DNA of 64,000 nt from Morganella morganii. Lineage in GTDB: Bacteria; Pseudomonadota; Gammaproteobacteria; Enterobacterales; Enterobacteriaceae. The number at the start of each line of letters is the position of its first letter. Position 1 is the stretch's first letter. Of the stretch, positions 55,015-64,000 are shown one piece after another. The stretch covers positions 310,001 to 374,000 of the forward strand of contig NZ_CP069157.1 of assembly GCF_019243775.1 (NCBI RefSeq), read 5' to 3'. The translations under genes were made by a program, and so were the position numbers. The notes under the pieces are model-generated. The model made no database searches. It was given only the letters and a program-made list of their open reading frames with translations, and had not been told where the DNA came from.

Positions 55015-57513
55015 TTACTGGCATGGCAGCAGCATATTAAACTGAACGTTATCATCCTTTATTTCCGGGATCCGGACAGTACATTGTGTCTGCCCGTTCC
55101 AGGCTACAGTCAGCTTCTGGCCCGGTTGTATCCCGGTCAGATAAGCCGATCCGTTATCGGCCACAATGCCGATCTCCGCATTTTTGTCATTCATGACAGA
55201 GGCGCCGAATGGCGGATGAGTATTATCATTCATAGCAATAATACCCATGATTTTATAGCCTTCGACAACATTAAATTTCCGGTAACCGATCGCGCCGGAG
55301 GTCAGTGTTGCCTGCTGCACGGATGTCAGGGCTTCGGCATTATCCGGCATGGCATCGAGATCAAGAGACAGCTGGCCGCGTGAGTAGGCCGTCGCGGTCG
55401 GGATAATCGCTTTCCCGAAGGCGTTGGTCCGTACTGCTTTGCCGGTACCGCGCACATCAATATCTGATGTTCCGCTGGTATCCACCAGAATGCGCGGTGC
55501 CATACTGTTGCCGCTGCGGTGGAATGCCGCGCCTTCACGGGTCAGGGTAAAGCCGCCGCGTGACTGGCCGGATACCGTAAGAACGTTATCCTGAATATAG
55601 GTTCCGCTCAGTGAAAGGTAGTTATTCCCCCCTTCATTGGTATAGAAACCGGCGAGGTTGACTTTGCCGTCGCCTTCACCGGCAGACAGTGAATAGTTAC
55701 TCGAATTATCAATATCAGTGTAATAGTTAACGTTATTACTGTGAGAGTTCTTATTGTAACTGCCGCTGTAGCTGAACATGCCTTTATTATCATCAAGCGG
55801 AACAGAGAGGCTGGCGTAGACGCCGTTATCTTTTGTTGAATCCGATTCTGTCCGGTAGGCTGACATACTCATGCTGAGGTTCTTTTTCTCTCCCCAGTCA
55901 AAGTTGCGGGAGAGGGTCATGCTGTAGTTATTGATGCTCGCTTTATTCCAGAATGTCTGATGACTGTAGTTCAGATAGACGTTCATGCGCAGAGACGGGA
56001 ACACCTTGTTAAAGATGATGTTATACATCTCTTTGCTGTTGTCGGTATTACCGCCGCGGTAACGCAGATCGACAAACTGGTTCATGGTCATGTAATCCCG
56101 CTCCGAGAAGCGGTAACCGGCGAAGGTCAGCTGACTGTTAATGGCATCGAATTCTTTGGAATAGGTGATGCTGTAAGAGCCGCCGGTTTTATTTTGTTTA
56201 TCTGCAAAATCACCCATGTTTGCCCGGGAATAGGAGACTTTCGCGGAAAATACCCCGAATGGTGCGATATCCCGGCCTATCCCGAAAGACACGTTCTGGT
56301 AATCCGTCGCCGCCAGTACGCCGCCGAACAGCGTGGTGTTGTTGCTCATCCCCCGGGAAAAACTCCCTGTACCGAATTCCGGGCCTTCGGTTTTGTGATC
56401 GTCTGACAGCGGTTTACCGGCCGCCAGTTTAAACAGGAACTGGCCGGGACGGGTCAGCATCGACAGGCGGGATGTTTCGATGGTGAAATGCTGTTCGCTG
56501 CCATCCTGCTCTTTAATGGTGACATTCAGTGTACCGTCACCGATGTAGTTCATATCACGGATACGGAACGGTCCTTTACTGACCTGCTCCTGATAAATGA
56601 TACGTTCACCCCGGCGGATGATCACGGTGGCGTTGGTGCGGGCAACCCCGGCAACTTCCGGCGCATAACCGCGCAGCAGCGGCGGGAACATATTTTCATC
56701 GGTTTCCATGCTCATGCCGATGTAGCGGAAGCTTTCAAACAGTTCTGAGGTCAGATACTGTTCACCGAATATCAGACGGGCGCTGAGATCCCGGAGTGCC
56801 CGGTAAGCGTAGATCTGGTTCCAGCGCCAGCGTTTTGAGTGCTCCGCGCTGTCGCCGCCGGTCGCCTGCCATTCCGCACGCACACGCCATGCACCGAGGT
56901 TGACGCCGGTATCACCGTAGCTGACTACATCCGTCTTGCTGCTTTTATCGTTATCACTGCCCGGCTGGTATTTGCTGTGCGTGGCGGTGGCGTTATAGTC
57001 GAATAAAAATCCGGCGATACCGTCATCCCAGCGCTCCGGCGGATCCCATGACGGATCGCTGTAGGCCATATAGGCCTGGGGGATCCGGATATTGAGTTTA
57101 TTATCCGCGATATCACCCGTTGCCTGCATATCAGGAATGGTACGGATATCAAGGCACTGCAATTTATCCTGCGCTGTCCAGCTGACTTTATTCTGCCACT
57201 CTTCTTTCATGGCAAGTTATGCAAATAATTCAGGGGTAATACAGGGGACTGTTATTTCAGGATCATATTCCGGGATATAAAAAAGGATATTCTCATCACT
57301 GGTAATAACATTATTATTGAGTTTAGTTGCCAGAAGATAAGTACCCGGCATAACATAATTAGCCCGGCTGAATTTTGAAAAATCAATTTCCTGACTGTCT
57401 GAGTCTAAAAATGATGTATTAAAGTTAACGGCTTCTTCAGCAAATGCGGTATTTATCTGAATAACTGCAACCACAGAAGCTGTAAATATTTTAATTGTTG
57501 TTCTGAGCTTCAT
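55015..57513 (-). pseudogene. Fimbrial outer-membrane usher (MrpC/PapC-like) split by an in-frame ochre codon
   Basis: The reading frame from 57513 gives a signal peptide and the start of a usher N-domain (VNFNTSFLDSDSQEIDFSKFSRANYVMPGTYLLATKLNN). It runs to CITPELFA and then meets TAA at 57217-57219. The same frame continues as LAMKEEWQNKVSW and runs 731 residues from an ATG at 57210, covering the barrel (YGDTGVNLGAWRVRAEW, VRTNAFGKAIIPTATAYSRGQLSLD) and the C-domain (PPFGASVMNDKNAEIGIVADNGSAYLTG) to a Cys at the end. Together about 832 residues, a full usher with one stop; a single C-to-T change of a CAA codon would explain it. Reinitiation at 57210 would give a protein lacking signal peptide and N-domain, so fimbriae are probably not assembled. 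Confidence 0.88.
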
Positions 57514-57540
57514 GAGATATGCCAGCCACCGCTAATCTAT

Positions 57541-57579
57541 TATGCAGTGGCGGGAGCTATCCTTGCAGACCACTGCATA
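57541..57579 (-). promoter_or_regulatory. Intercistronic hairpin between pilin and usher genes
   Basis: TATGCAGTGG and CCACTGCATA form a perfect 10-bp stem with a 19-base loop between the major pilin stop and the usher start. Such hairpins commonly protect or partly terminate pilin mRNA so that the major subunit exceeds the rest; no T-run is present, so mRNA stabilisation is more likely. Confidence 0.7.
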
Positions 57580-57610
57580 TATTGAAAAGAACTATTCAGT
57601 AACTATCCTG

Positions 57611-58201
57611 TTATTGATAGAAAATCTGGAAGTTAACCGGGGTATCGAAGGGACCGGTAGTAGCCTGTTCACCGGCAACTGCAGACTGGTTACCTTTTAC
57701 ATACGCTGCAAAGTTCAGCGGAGTGATTTGATCACGGCCACCGTTCAGGGTGTATTTTTCAGCAGGGAAACGTGAACCCAGTTCGATAGCTTTACCGCCG
57801 CTGTCTGTCAGTGCGATACCGGCATTCTGGATTGAACCCAGACCAACATATTTGGATGTTGCAGTACCGTCTTTCAGTTCAACTGTTGGTGCAGTGAATT
57901 GAATCTGCGCAGTTTTATACGTGGTGGTATCACAGTTTTTCAGTTCGATATTGAATGTTTTGCTATCTGTACGGTAAGTACCGGTAGTCAGTTCGTTACG
58001 GCTGATTTCACCGAAATCCACTGTCTGATCCAGGAATTTACTGTCGATAGAGCAAGGCACGTTATTAATGAAGCCTTTAAAATGCACGGTACCGAGACCG
58101 CTTTTTACTTCTGGTGGTTGCACAGGATCTTCTGCCATAGCAGTACCCGCAGCAAATAAAGATCCCAGAACTACTGAGAGTAATACTTTCTGAAGTTTCA
58201 T
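57611..58201 (-). CDS. Major fimbrial subunit, MrpA-like
   Basis: A 196-residue pilin: signal peptide (LQKVLLSVVLGSLFAAGTAMA), GTVHFKGFINNVPCSIDSKFLDQTVDFGEIS with the first Cys, FNIELKNCDTTTYKTAQIQFTAP with the second, DSGGKAIELGSRF and the C-terminal strand VNFQIFYQ. This is the MrpA/PMF pattern. It is first in the operon with an AAAGGAAATAAC site, and is followed by the intercistronic hairpin. An additional MrpB-type gene, present in Proteus between pilin and usher, is missing. Confidence 0.92.
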   Translation of the reverse strand: MKLQKVLLSVVLGSLFAAGTAMAEDPVQPPEVKSGLGTVHFKGFINNVPCSIDSKFLDQTVDFGEISRNELTTGTYRTDSKTFNIELKNCDTTTYKTAQIQFTAPTVELKDGTATSKYVGLGSIQNAGIALTDSGGKAIELGSRFPAEKYTLNGGRDQITPLNFAAYVKGNQSAVAGEQATTGPFDTPVNFQIFYQ

Positions 58202-59776
58202 GTTATTTCCTTTATCAGGGATATTCGTCAATATTTAAGAATAATCTGTTTTATTTATATTATTAAATAAATAATCCTGTGAGGCTCAAGTCGGGATAAT
58301 TTAATAATAATTCTGAGCAATATTCTTTGAATACCGCAGTATTATCATAATTGTTTATTAGAGTGTCAATTGTCATGCAAATACTGCTATTTTTTATATT
58401 GCGATAACATTTAAATTTAAATATTATTACCCGGGTAAGAAATGAAATTATATATTGCATATGAACAAAACTCTTTCACGGAAACTGACTAAAAAATAGC
58501 GGATTGTTTGGTGTCATTTCCTGTTTGCTTTTTTCATATGTTACATTAAGTCATATTTATAGTGATTAAATGTAATTAGTTAACTAATGGTCATGCATTT
58601 AACCACTAATCCCAATTTTAATATGCTCATCACAGGACATAATCACTATTTACAAAAAGTGTTTGATTTTAATCATATACAAAAGTGATTAGTTTTATTG
58701 TTTAGTTTTATCGCAATAATTAATCAGAGAGAAAAATGGATTACAGCCGAAAATAAATAATGCAATTTTATTTATAATTATAGCAACGGTGATGTCAGTC
58801 ACACGGCATACTCATCTTAAGATGTAAGGCGTTATCCGTGATTTAGGATATTGCAGCCTGCATCACAGTTAAGAAAATTTTATTTATTATCCGTGGTGTT
58901 TACATGAGGGTATACTCTGATACCGATGTGTTTTTTAAGTAATTATGCGTGAGCAAATGCAAAATATTTCTGAGACCTGATGAAACAGATTTACGGACAG
59001 AAAAAGAAACCCACAATCCGGTAACAATTAAGCAACGCAATTAGGCACTCAGCGATCAATTCTGCTGTGTTTACCCGGGTTTTCTGCGTTTGTGTGAAAA
59101 ACAGCCTGCCGGAGGAATACCAGCGGATGAAACCCGTTCAGTACAACGCGGTTTTCCGGATTTCTGTGCTGAGGGCCGGGTTAATAGTCAATATTGTGAC
59201 CTGTGTCCATATTGATAAAATAATGTGATCTACATCTGATTTATTCATGTTATCCGTTACAATGGTGATTTTTTACTGCCAGTCAAATATTTTGCCATAA
59301 CGGTGATTGGAAGGTGTAATAAGATGTTCATCCCGGTACCTCCTGAATAAATTCAGTATTAAAACGGGGTTTTCATCATTATATAAAATCATTCTCATTA
59401 AAATCAGCGGACCGGAAAATTAAAAAAACAGGAGCCGCTTCACATTATTGTCTTATTTGAATATTTCTCTTTTTATTTTAATCAAAACCAATATCACTTA
59501 TCGAATAATGTTTTTCACAAAATTATAGCATTTTATATCACATTGAAATTTAACGAATTATCTATTAATTAGTAACCCGAAATAAGTAGTCAGGACAGGG
59601 TTAATCAATAAATATTAATTTATTAATTTATGGCATGCCCAAAAGGCATGGCTGAGGAATTTTCGGAATATTGTCAGGAAAACAGTCCCGCGGGTAGTAT
59701 GAATATGGAAAGGGTACGTTTTTTATATAAATACACACGAGTAATTCTCAATAACAATTCCTATAAAGGTAACACT
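58202..59776. other. Long A+T-rich intergenic region upstream of the fimbrial operon
   Basis: About 1.6 kb with no gene I can support. It should hold the fimbrial promoter at its left end and the promoter of the DUF3100 operon at its right end. A 65-codon minus-strand frame (58263-58460) has no family pattern. Inverted repeats near the pilin start include TTATTTA-N6-TAAATAA (58251-58270) and GCAGTATT/AATACTGC (58336-58387). I found neither a recombinase gene nor long arms that would mark an invertible promoter. Confidence 0.6.
58558..58692. repeat. Cluster of AGTGATTA-type repeats and a 14-bp palindrome
   Basis: The motif appears as TAGTGATTA (58560-58568), as its reverse complement in ATAATCACTAT (58639-58649), and as AGTGATTAG (58684-58692), with a related CCACTAAT between them. 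ATTAGTTAACTAAT (58575-58588) is a perfect palindrome. They resemble a set of binding sites for one regulator, 350-490 bases upstream of the pilin start. Confidence 0.5.
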
Positions 59777-60565
59777 ATGGATATATTAAAAGATAGTAAG
59801 TTGCTTTTGGTTAGCTTATTTATCATTCTTCTTGCGGAAGCGATAGGGCAAATTAAAATCAGTCTGGTGATGGTTTTTCCGATGCTCTACTCCATGCTGA
59901 TGGGTGGTATTATCAGCTTTCCGAAATTTAAAATCCTCAACGAAAAGAACATGGCGCATGCGACCTCTATCATGAGTGTGGCACTGGTGATCCTGATCGC
60001 CAAGCTGAGTACTTCCGTCGGGGCCTCCTGGGAAAAAATCATTCAGGCCGGTGGTGCGCTGGTTCTGCAGGAAGTGGGCCACTTTATCGGTACCATTATG
60101 CTGGGTCTGCCGCTGGCGATTATGTTAGGTATGGGCCGTGAAGCGGTCGGTGCCACCTATTCTGTCGGCCGTGAGCCGAACATCGCCATCATCGAAGCCA
60201 AATACGGCTTAAGTTCGCCGGAAGGCCGCGGTGTCATGGCAATGTATATCTGCGGTACGCTGTACGGTGCTGTCTGGATGGGGATCCTCGCGAGTGTGAT
60301 CGCCGGTCTGGACATTCTCAGTCCGCTTGCTCTGGCAATGGGTGCGGGTGTCGGCAGCGGCTCGATGCTGGCGGCGGCGGTTGCCCCTCTGCTGGAACTC
60401 TATCCTGACCAGGCTGCGGATATTCAGGCGTTCTCGTCTTCCGCGAACCTGATGTCTTCTGTGTTAGGTCTGTACATCTATATTTTCTTCTCCTTACCGT
60501 TTGCGTCTTATCTGTACAACAAACTGAAAAGAAAACGTGCAACGGCGTCTGCGGATACTGAATAA
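59777..60565 (+). CDS. DUF3100 integral membrane protein
   Basis: A 262-residue membrane protein with about seven or eight hydrophobic segments. The stretch MGREAVGATYSVGREPNIAIIEAKYGLSSPEGRGVMAMYICGTLYGAVW is the recognisable DUF3100 core. The ATG at 59777 has AAAGG eight bases upstream; an earlier frame start at 59630 adds 49 residues unlike a membrane leader. Function is not established for the family. Its position before a second membrane protein and a soluble amidohydrolase suggests a two-component permease that imports the hydrolase substrate. Confidence 0.85.
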   Translation: MDILKDSKLLLVSLFIILLAEAIGQIKISLVMVFPMLYSMLMGGIISFPKFKILNEKNMAHATSIMSVALVILIAKLSTSVGASWEKIIQAGGALVLQEVGHFIGTIMLGLPLAIMLGMGREAVGATYSVGREPNIAIIEAKYGLSSPEGRGVMAMYICGTLYGAVWMGILASVIAGLDILSPLALAMGAGVGSGSMLAAAVAPLLELYPDQAADIQAFSSSANLMSSVLGLYIYIFFSLPFASYLYNKLKRKRATASADTE

Positions 60566-60577
60566 GGATAACTAATC

Positions 60578-61054
60578 ATGAAAAAGATGACAGAAATAGC
60601 CATAATCCTGGTTCTGGTGGTGTTCTTTACCGCGCTCGGCGATGCAGTCGGCGGGTCAATGTACGGCCGTGGTGAGTTCGGGCAGGTGTTCAGCGATACA
60701 CTGCTGGCGATGACACTGCTGGGCGGTATGTCCTTCGCGGCATACCTGATCGCGATGATCCCGCCGTTAGGCAAACTGCCGGTGATCTTCTGGGTTTCCC
60801 TGATCGCCGCCGGTCTGTGTTCACCGCTGTTCCCGTATGACAAAGAAATGATTGCCATGACCGGTAAAGTCTCTATCGCGGTTATCAGTACCACAGTACT
60901 GGCCTTCGCGGGTCTTTCACTGGGTAAAGATATCGATAAATTCAAAGCGATTTCATGGCGCATTATCCCGGTGTCACTGGCGGTATTCTCCGGGACATTC
61001 TTATTTGCCGCACTTATCGGCCAACTGACGCTCACATGGAGTGGCGTTATCTGA
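60578..61054 (+). CDS. Four-helix membrane protein, partner of the DUF3100 protein
   Basis: A 158-residue protein with four likely membrane spans (IAIILVLVVFFTALGDAVGG, LLAMTLLGGMSFAAYLIAMI, VIFWVSLIAAGLCSPLF, IIPVSLAVFSGTFLFAALIGQL). I do not recognise a family. It starts 12 bases after the DUF3100 gene with an AAGGA site and ends 19 bases before the amidohydrolase, so the three form one operon. A joint transporter complex is inferred from context only. Confidence 0.75.
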   Translation: MKKMTEIAIILVLVVFFTALGDAVGGSMYGRGEFGQVFSDTLLAMTLLGGMSFAAYLIAMIPPLGKLPVIFWVSLIAAGLCSPLFPYDKEMIAMTGKVSIAVISTTVLAFAGLSLGKDIDKFKAISWRIIPVSLAVFSGTFLFAALIGQLTLTWSGVI

Positions 61055-61073
61055 TCAGAGGGGAATATTCAGC

Positions 61074-62399
61074 ATGACAATGACCAAAGAACAACTGAAA
61101 GCCAAAGTCTGCGAAGCGATTGCCGCCCGCAAGGGTGACATTAAAAAACTGGCAGAGAATATCTGGGCAGAGCCGGAGCTGGGTTATAAAGAGACCCGCA
61201 CAGCGAAGAAAGTCGAAGCGGCATTTGATTCTCTGGGTGTCAGCTACCGTAATCAGCTGGCGCTCACCGGGGTCAAAGCCCGCCTGAAAGGCGGAAAAGG
61301 CAATAAACGCAGTGTCGCGGTGATCGGTGAGCTGGATGCCATTATCTGTGCTGAACACCCTGATGCGGATGACCAGACCGGTGCGGCACACTGCTGCGGT
61401 CACAATGCGCAGATCGCCAATATGATGGCGGTCACCATGGGGCTGGTGGATTCCGGGGCGATGGAATATCTGGCGGGGGATGTAGTGCCCTTCGCCGTTC
61501 CGGCTGAGGAATATGTGGAACTCGCTTACCGCAACAAGCTTATCGAACAGGGCAAAATAAGTTATATCGGCGGTAAGCCGGAGCTGATTTCCCTCGGTGA
61601 GTTTGATGATGTGGATATGGCGATGCAGATCCACCTGACCAGCGTCAAACCTGAGCGTGACAACGGATTTATTGAAATCTCCACCACCACCAACGGCTTT
61701 ATCGGCAAGCTGATTAATTACAAAGGCAAACCGGCACATGCTGCGGCGGCACCGCATATGGGGATTAACGCCCTGAATGCGGCAATGATGGGTATCATGG
61801 GTGTGAATGCTATCCGTGAAACCTTTCAGGAGAAGGATTATATCCGTTTCCACCCGATCATCACCCAGGGCGGTGATCTGGTGAACGTGACCCCGAGTGA
61901 TGTGCGCATGGAAAGTTATGTCCGTGCCTCAAACGTGCCGGCAATGATCGATGCCAACGAGCGTATTACCCGTGCGCTGGTGGCTGGTGCCATGTCTGTC
62001 GGTGCCGAAGTGGAAGTGAAAGATTTACCGGGCTATCTGCCGCTGTACAACAATGACGTACTGAATGATCTGTTACAGCAGAATGCGGAAGGTCTGATTG
62101 GTGATGAAAATGTCTGGGTTGCCGAGCATATGACCGGCAGTACTGACACCGGGGATCTGTCCCATATCATGCCGGTCAGTCATCCGTGGATTGGTTCAGT
62201 GCGCGGCGGGCTGCACGGCAAAGATTATGTCGTTTTTGATGACGACATGGCCTATATCCGTCCGGCTCAGATGATGGCAATGACAATTATTGATTTGCTG
62301 TTTGATGATGCCGCCGGTGCGGAATCCCTGATGGCGGAATATAAGCCGCTGATGAGTAAAGAAGAGTACCTCTCGTTTATCAGTTCCTTTAAGAACTGA
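61074..62399 (+). CDS. M20-family amidohydrolase, AbgB-like
   Basis: A 441-residue zinc amidohydrolase. The metal site is visible in VIGELDAI (85-90) and HCCGHNAQIANM (His and Cys around 106-111), with the dimer lid FIGKLINYKGKPAHAAAAPHMGINALNA. The CGHNAQ motif is typical of the AbgB/IAA-amino-acid hydrolase branch, which cleaves amide-linked amino acids such as p-aminobenzoyl-glutamate. The ATG at 61074 is preceded by GAGGGGA; it follows the two membrane proteins. No AbgT or AbgA is present, so the transporter appears replaced by the DUF3100 pair. The actual substrate is unknown. Confidence 0.9.
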   Translation: MTMTKEQLKAKVCEAIAARKGDIKKLAENIWAEPELGYKETRTAKKVEAAFDSLGVSYRNQLALTGVKARLKGGKGNKRSVAVIGELDAIICAEHPDADDQTGAAHCCGHNAQIANMMAVTMGLVDSGAMEYLAGDVVPFAVPAEEYVELAYRNKLIEQGKISYIGGKPELISLGEFDDVDMAMQIHLTSVKPERDNGFIEISTTTNGFIGKLINYKGKPAHAAAAPHMGINALNAAMMGIMGVNAIRETFQEKDYIRFHPIITQGGDLVNVTPSDVRMESYVRASNVPAMIDANERITRALVAGAMSVGAEVEVKDLPGYLPLYNNDVLNDLLQQNAEGLIGDENVWVAEHMTGSTDTGDLSHIMPVSHPWIGSVRGGLHGKDYVVFDDDMAYIRPAQMMAMTIIDLLFDDAAGAESLMAEYKPLMSKEEYLSFISSFKN

Positions 62400-62410
62400 T
62401 CATCCCCCTG

Positions 62411-62434
62411 AAGGCCCGGAAACGGGCCTTTTTT
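62411..62434 (+). terminator. Terminator of the DUF3100/amidohydrolase operon
   Basis: AAGGCCCG-GAAA-CGGGCCTT is followed by TTTT, 11 bases after the amidohydrolase stop. The stable GNRA-type tetraloop and U-run make it a textbook intrinsic terminator. Confidence 0.93.
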
Positions 62435-62451
62435 ATAGGATATTACTGCCA

Positions 62452-62928
62452 TTACTTCAGCGGCATAATATATTCGATAGCACCGGATTTATTTGCCACC
62501 CAGTCATACAGACGCTGGCCACGGGTATTATCTTTATGGGTGTGCCAGTAGAGACGGCCGCACGGACGTGCCAGTGCCTGCTGCTGTACAAACTCAATCA
62601 GCTGTTTGCCGATATGCTGGCCGCGCACAGACGGATCCACATACAGATCTTCCAGGTAACAAAACTCTTTTTCCGCCCAGGTGGAGCGGTGATAGAGATA
62701 ATGCACGAACCCTATGACTTTGCCGTTCATCCGCGCCACGGCGCAGAACATCGGTTCTTTTTCATCAAAGAAACGTGACCAGCTGGTCAGTGTGACTTCT
62801 TCCGGAAAGCTGACTTTATAAAATTCCTGATAGGCCAGCCAATGCGGCAGCCAGCCCGCATAATCATTCTGTGTGGCAGGCGCCACTGTCACCAGATCCG
62901 GTACGGATGATGTCATTGTATTATTCAT
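62452..62928 (-). CDS. GNAT-family N-acetyltransferase
   Basis: A 158-residue acetyltransferase: VAPATQNDYAGWLPHWLAYQEFY at the N-terminus, GFVHYLYHRSTWAEKEFCYLEDLYVDPSVRGQHIGKQLIEFVQQQA (the acetyl-CoA loop is RGQHIG) and LYWHTHKDNTRGQRLYDWVANKSG. The pattern is that of small GNAT enzymes acting on amines or drugs. The ATG at 62928 follows GAGGGAAACACC. It is divergent from the MocR/PdxR-type regulator at 63064 with a 135-base gap, so that regulator may control it. Confidence 0.92.
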   Translation of the reverse strand: MNNTMTSSVPDLVTVAPATQNDYAGWLPHWLAYQEFYKVSFPEEVTLTSWSRFFDEKEPMFCAVARMNGKVIGFVHYLYHRSTWAEKEFCYLEDLYVDPSVRGQHIGKQLIEFVQQQALARPCGRLYWHTHKDNTRGQRLYDWVANKSGAIEYIMPLK

Positions 62929-63063
62929 GGTGTTTCCCTCATTATTCTGCATTCTGCTGTTGTGAAGAAAACGCGCGTTTTCCGTGATGTGAAGAGTACG
63001 TGTTATTTTGGTTCTTTATAAGATACACTTTTTATATTTTTAACAGATCCACTTTAGGCCACT

Positions 63064-64000
63064 ATGCGAAAATCCGGCGCGGCAGCGTTTCCCGAATTAC
63101 TGACAGGTAACGGGATCATCAAAGATCAGGTGTATCACGCTCTGCGTGAGGCGATCCTCAGCGGCCGCCTGCATGCGGGCAGCAAAGTGCCGTCCGGGCG
63201 GGCGCTGGCGGAGATGATGGGGATCTCCCGTAACTCGGTGATTGCCGGGTTTGAGCGGTTGCAGGATGAGGGTTATCTCATCACCCGGCGCGGCGCGGGT
63301 ACCTTTGTGGCGGATAATCTGCCGGATCACGCCATCAGCGGTCCGGTGGCATCCCCGGCGGATGAAACCGGAGAACTGGTGACCGCCAATATCAGCCCGC
63401 TGGCAGAAACATTGCTGTCGCAGCGCGTTGCATCCGGAGCGCCGTCCGATGCATTGTTTATGGTCGGTACCGGATGTGTGGATCTGTTTCCGCATGATGT
63501 CTGGGGGCGGCTGCTAGGCCGTGTCTGGCGTCAGTCCCGCTATGCGCTGCATACGCACAGTGAGCCGCACGGCTACCCGCCGCTGCGCCGGGCAATCTGT
63601 CATTATGTCCGTGCCACCCGCGGATTGCAGTGCGATGAGGATCAGATCCTGATTGTCAACGGTACCCAGCAGGCGATTAACCTGACAGTGCAGACGCTGT
63701 TACAGCCCGGGGATGAGGTCTGGCTGGATGATCCGGGCTATGACGGTGCGCGCGGGGCGTTTTTATCACAGCGGCTGACAGTGCGTCCGGTACGGGCGGA
63801 TGAAGAGGGCATGGATGTGTATGACGGCCTGCGCCGCTGGCCGGACGCGAAACTGGTGTTCACCGCGCCGTCACATCAGTTTCCGGGCGGCGGTACACTC
63901 AGCCTGGCCCGGCGTTCGGCGCTGCTCTCCTGGGCGGCAAAGCACCATGTCTGGATCTTCGAGGATGATTATAACGGGGAGTTCCGTTATGCCGATCGTC
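63064..64000 (+). CDS. MocR/PdxR-family regulator (GntR HTH fused to aminotransferase fold), 3' end outside window
   Basis: The visible 312 codons start MRKSGAAAFPELLTGNGIIKDQ. A GntR winged helix follows (HALREAILSGRLHAGSKVPSGRALAEMMGISRNSVIAGFERLQDEGYL), then a fold-type I aminotransferase-like domain (VGTGCVDLFPHDVWGRLLGRVWRQS, HSEPHGYPPLRRAICHYV, ILIVNGTQQAINLTVQTLLQPGDEVWLDDPGYDGARGAF, HHVWIFEDDYNGEFRY). These regulators bind pyridoxal phosphate, and PdxR controls its synthesis, but the target here may be the divergent acetyltransferase. The PLP lysine lies beyond the window end. Confidence 0.93.
   Translation, partial: MRKSGAAAFPELLTGNGIIKDQVYHALREAILSGRLHAGSKVPSGRALAEMMGISRNSVIAGFERLQDEGYLITRRGAGTFVADNLPDHAISGPVASPADETGELVTANISPLAETLLSQRVASGAPSDALFMVGTGCVDLFPHDVWGRLLGRVWRQSRYALHTHSEPHGYPPLRRAICHYVRATRGLQCDEDQILIVNGTQQAINLTVQTLLQPGDEVWLDDPGYDGARGAFLSQRLTVRPVRADEEGMDVYDGLRRWPDAKLVFTAPSHQFPGGGTLSLARRSALLSWAAKHHVWIFEDDYNGEFRYADR

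Noticed and set aside
58263..58460. A 65-codon minus-strand frame upstream of the pilin gene
   Set aside because: No family pattern and the composition follows from local A+T richness; kept only as a remark on the region.
58202..59776. An invertible fimbrial promoter like the one upstream of Proteus mrpA
   Set aside because: No MrpI-type recombinase gene is nearby and the inverted repeats seen are short and closely spaced.
1..64000. CRISPR array, insertion sequence or rRNA operon
   Set aside because: No regularly spaced repeats, transposase genes or rRNA segments were seen; the integrase at 15723 is the only mobility gene recognised.

Overview
The window looks like chromosomal DNA from a gammaproteobacterium of the Morganellaceae, most likely Morganella. 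The left 15 kb follows the Escherichia coli gene order around argI (pyrLB, argI, rraB, yjgM, valS, holC, pepA, lptFG). The fimbrial cluster resembles the Proteus MR/P type, and a receptor plus binding-protein pair recalls the rhizoferrin uptake genes rumAB described in Morganella morganii. The species call is inference from gene content and recalled sequences; no search was run.

Layout. 1-10.7 kb: core housekeeping genes, including pyrB (cut by the window edge) with its leader and attenuator, argI with a paired ARG box, rraB, an acetyltransferase, valS-holC, pepA, and the divergent lptFG LPS-export operon. 10.7-15.2 kb: the sigma-54 RNA-ligase module rtcR/rtcB without rtcA, an AmpH-type serine hydrolase predicted to be a lipoprotein, and a 26-residue membrane peptide. 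15.4-31.8 kb: tRNA-Leu(CAA), a P4-type integrase, then a restriction island. The island holds (a) an A+T-rich unit of a small ORF, a half-size HsdS and an HsdM, driven by a promoter bracketed by a 15-bp repeat, and (b) on the other strand a six-gene operon hsdM-hsdS-DUF262-DUF262-hsdR-YgjP-like protease, whose hsdM is frameshifted at a seven-base homopolymer. An HNH protein of the phosphorothioate-sensing type IV class follows. 32-40 kb: an autotransporter with an upstream XRE regulator, a small DUF1471 protein, a glutathione S-transferase with a YafY/WYL regulator, and vsr-dcm.

40-51.7 kb: a DUF5713 protein, an M20 carbamoylase-type hydrolase, an EamA exporter, the Fur-controlled rumAB-like operon, and a PTS IIA-IIB-IIC, PfkB kinase and class II aldolase operon that looks like a complete route for one unidentified sugar or polyol, followed by a convergent ArgP-like LysR regulator. 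51.8-58.2 kb: a chaperone-usher fimbrial operon read leftward (pilin, usher, chaperone, three minor subunits, tip adhesin), whose usher is interrupted by an in-frame ochre codon. 58.2-59.8 kb: a long A+T-rich region without a convincing gene. 59.8-62.4 kb: two membrane proteins (one DUF3100) with an M20 amidohydrolase, probably one uptake-and-hydrolysis operon. 62.4 kb to the end: a GNAT acetyltransferase divergent from a MocR/PdxR regulator cut by the window edge.

The most unusual part is the restriction island. Two DUF262 proteins sit inside a type I operon, a probable ON/OFF or broken homopolymer lies in hsdM exactly at the catalytic NPPF motif, and a second HsdM is paired with a one-domain specificity protein but no HsdR.
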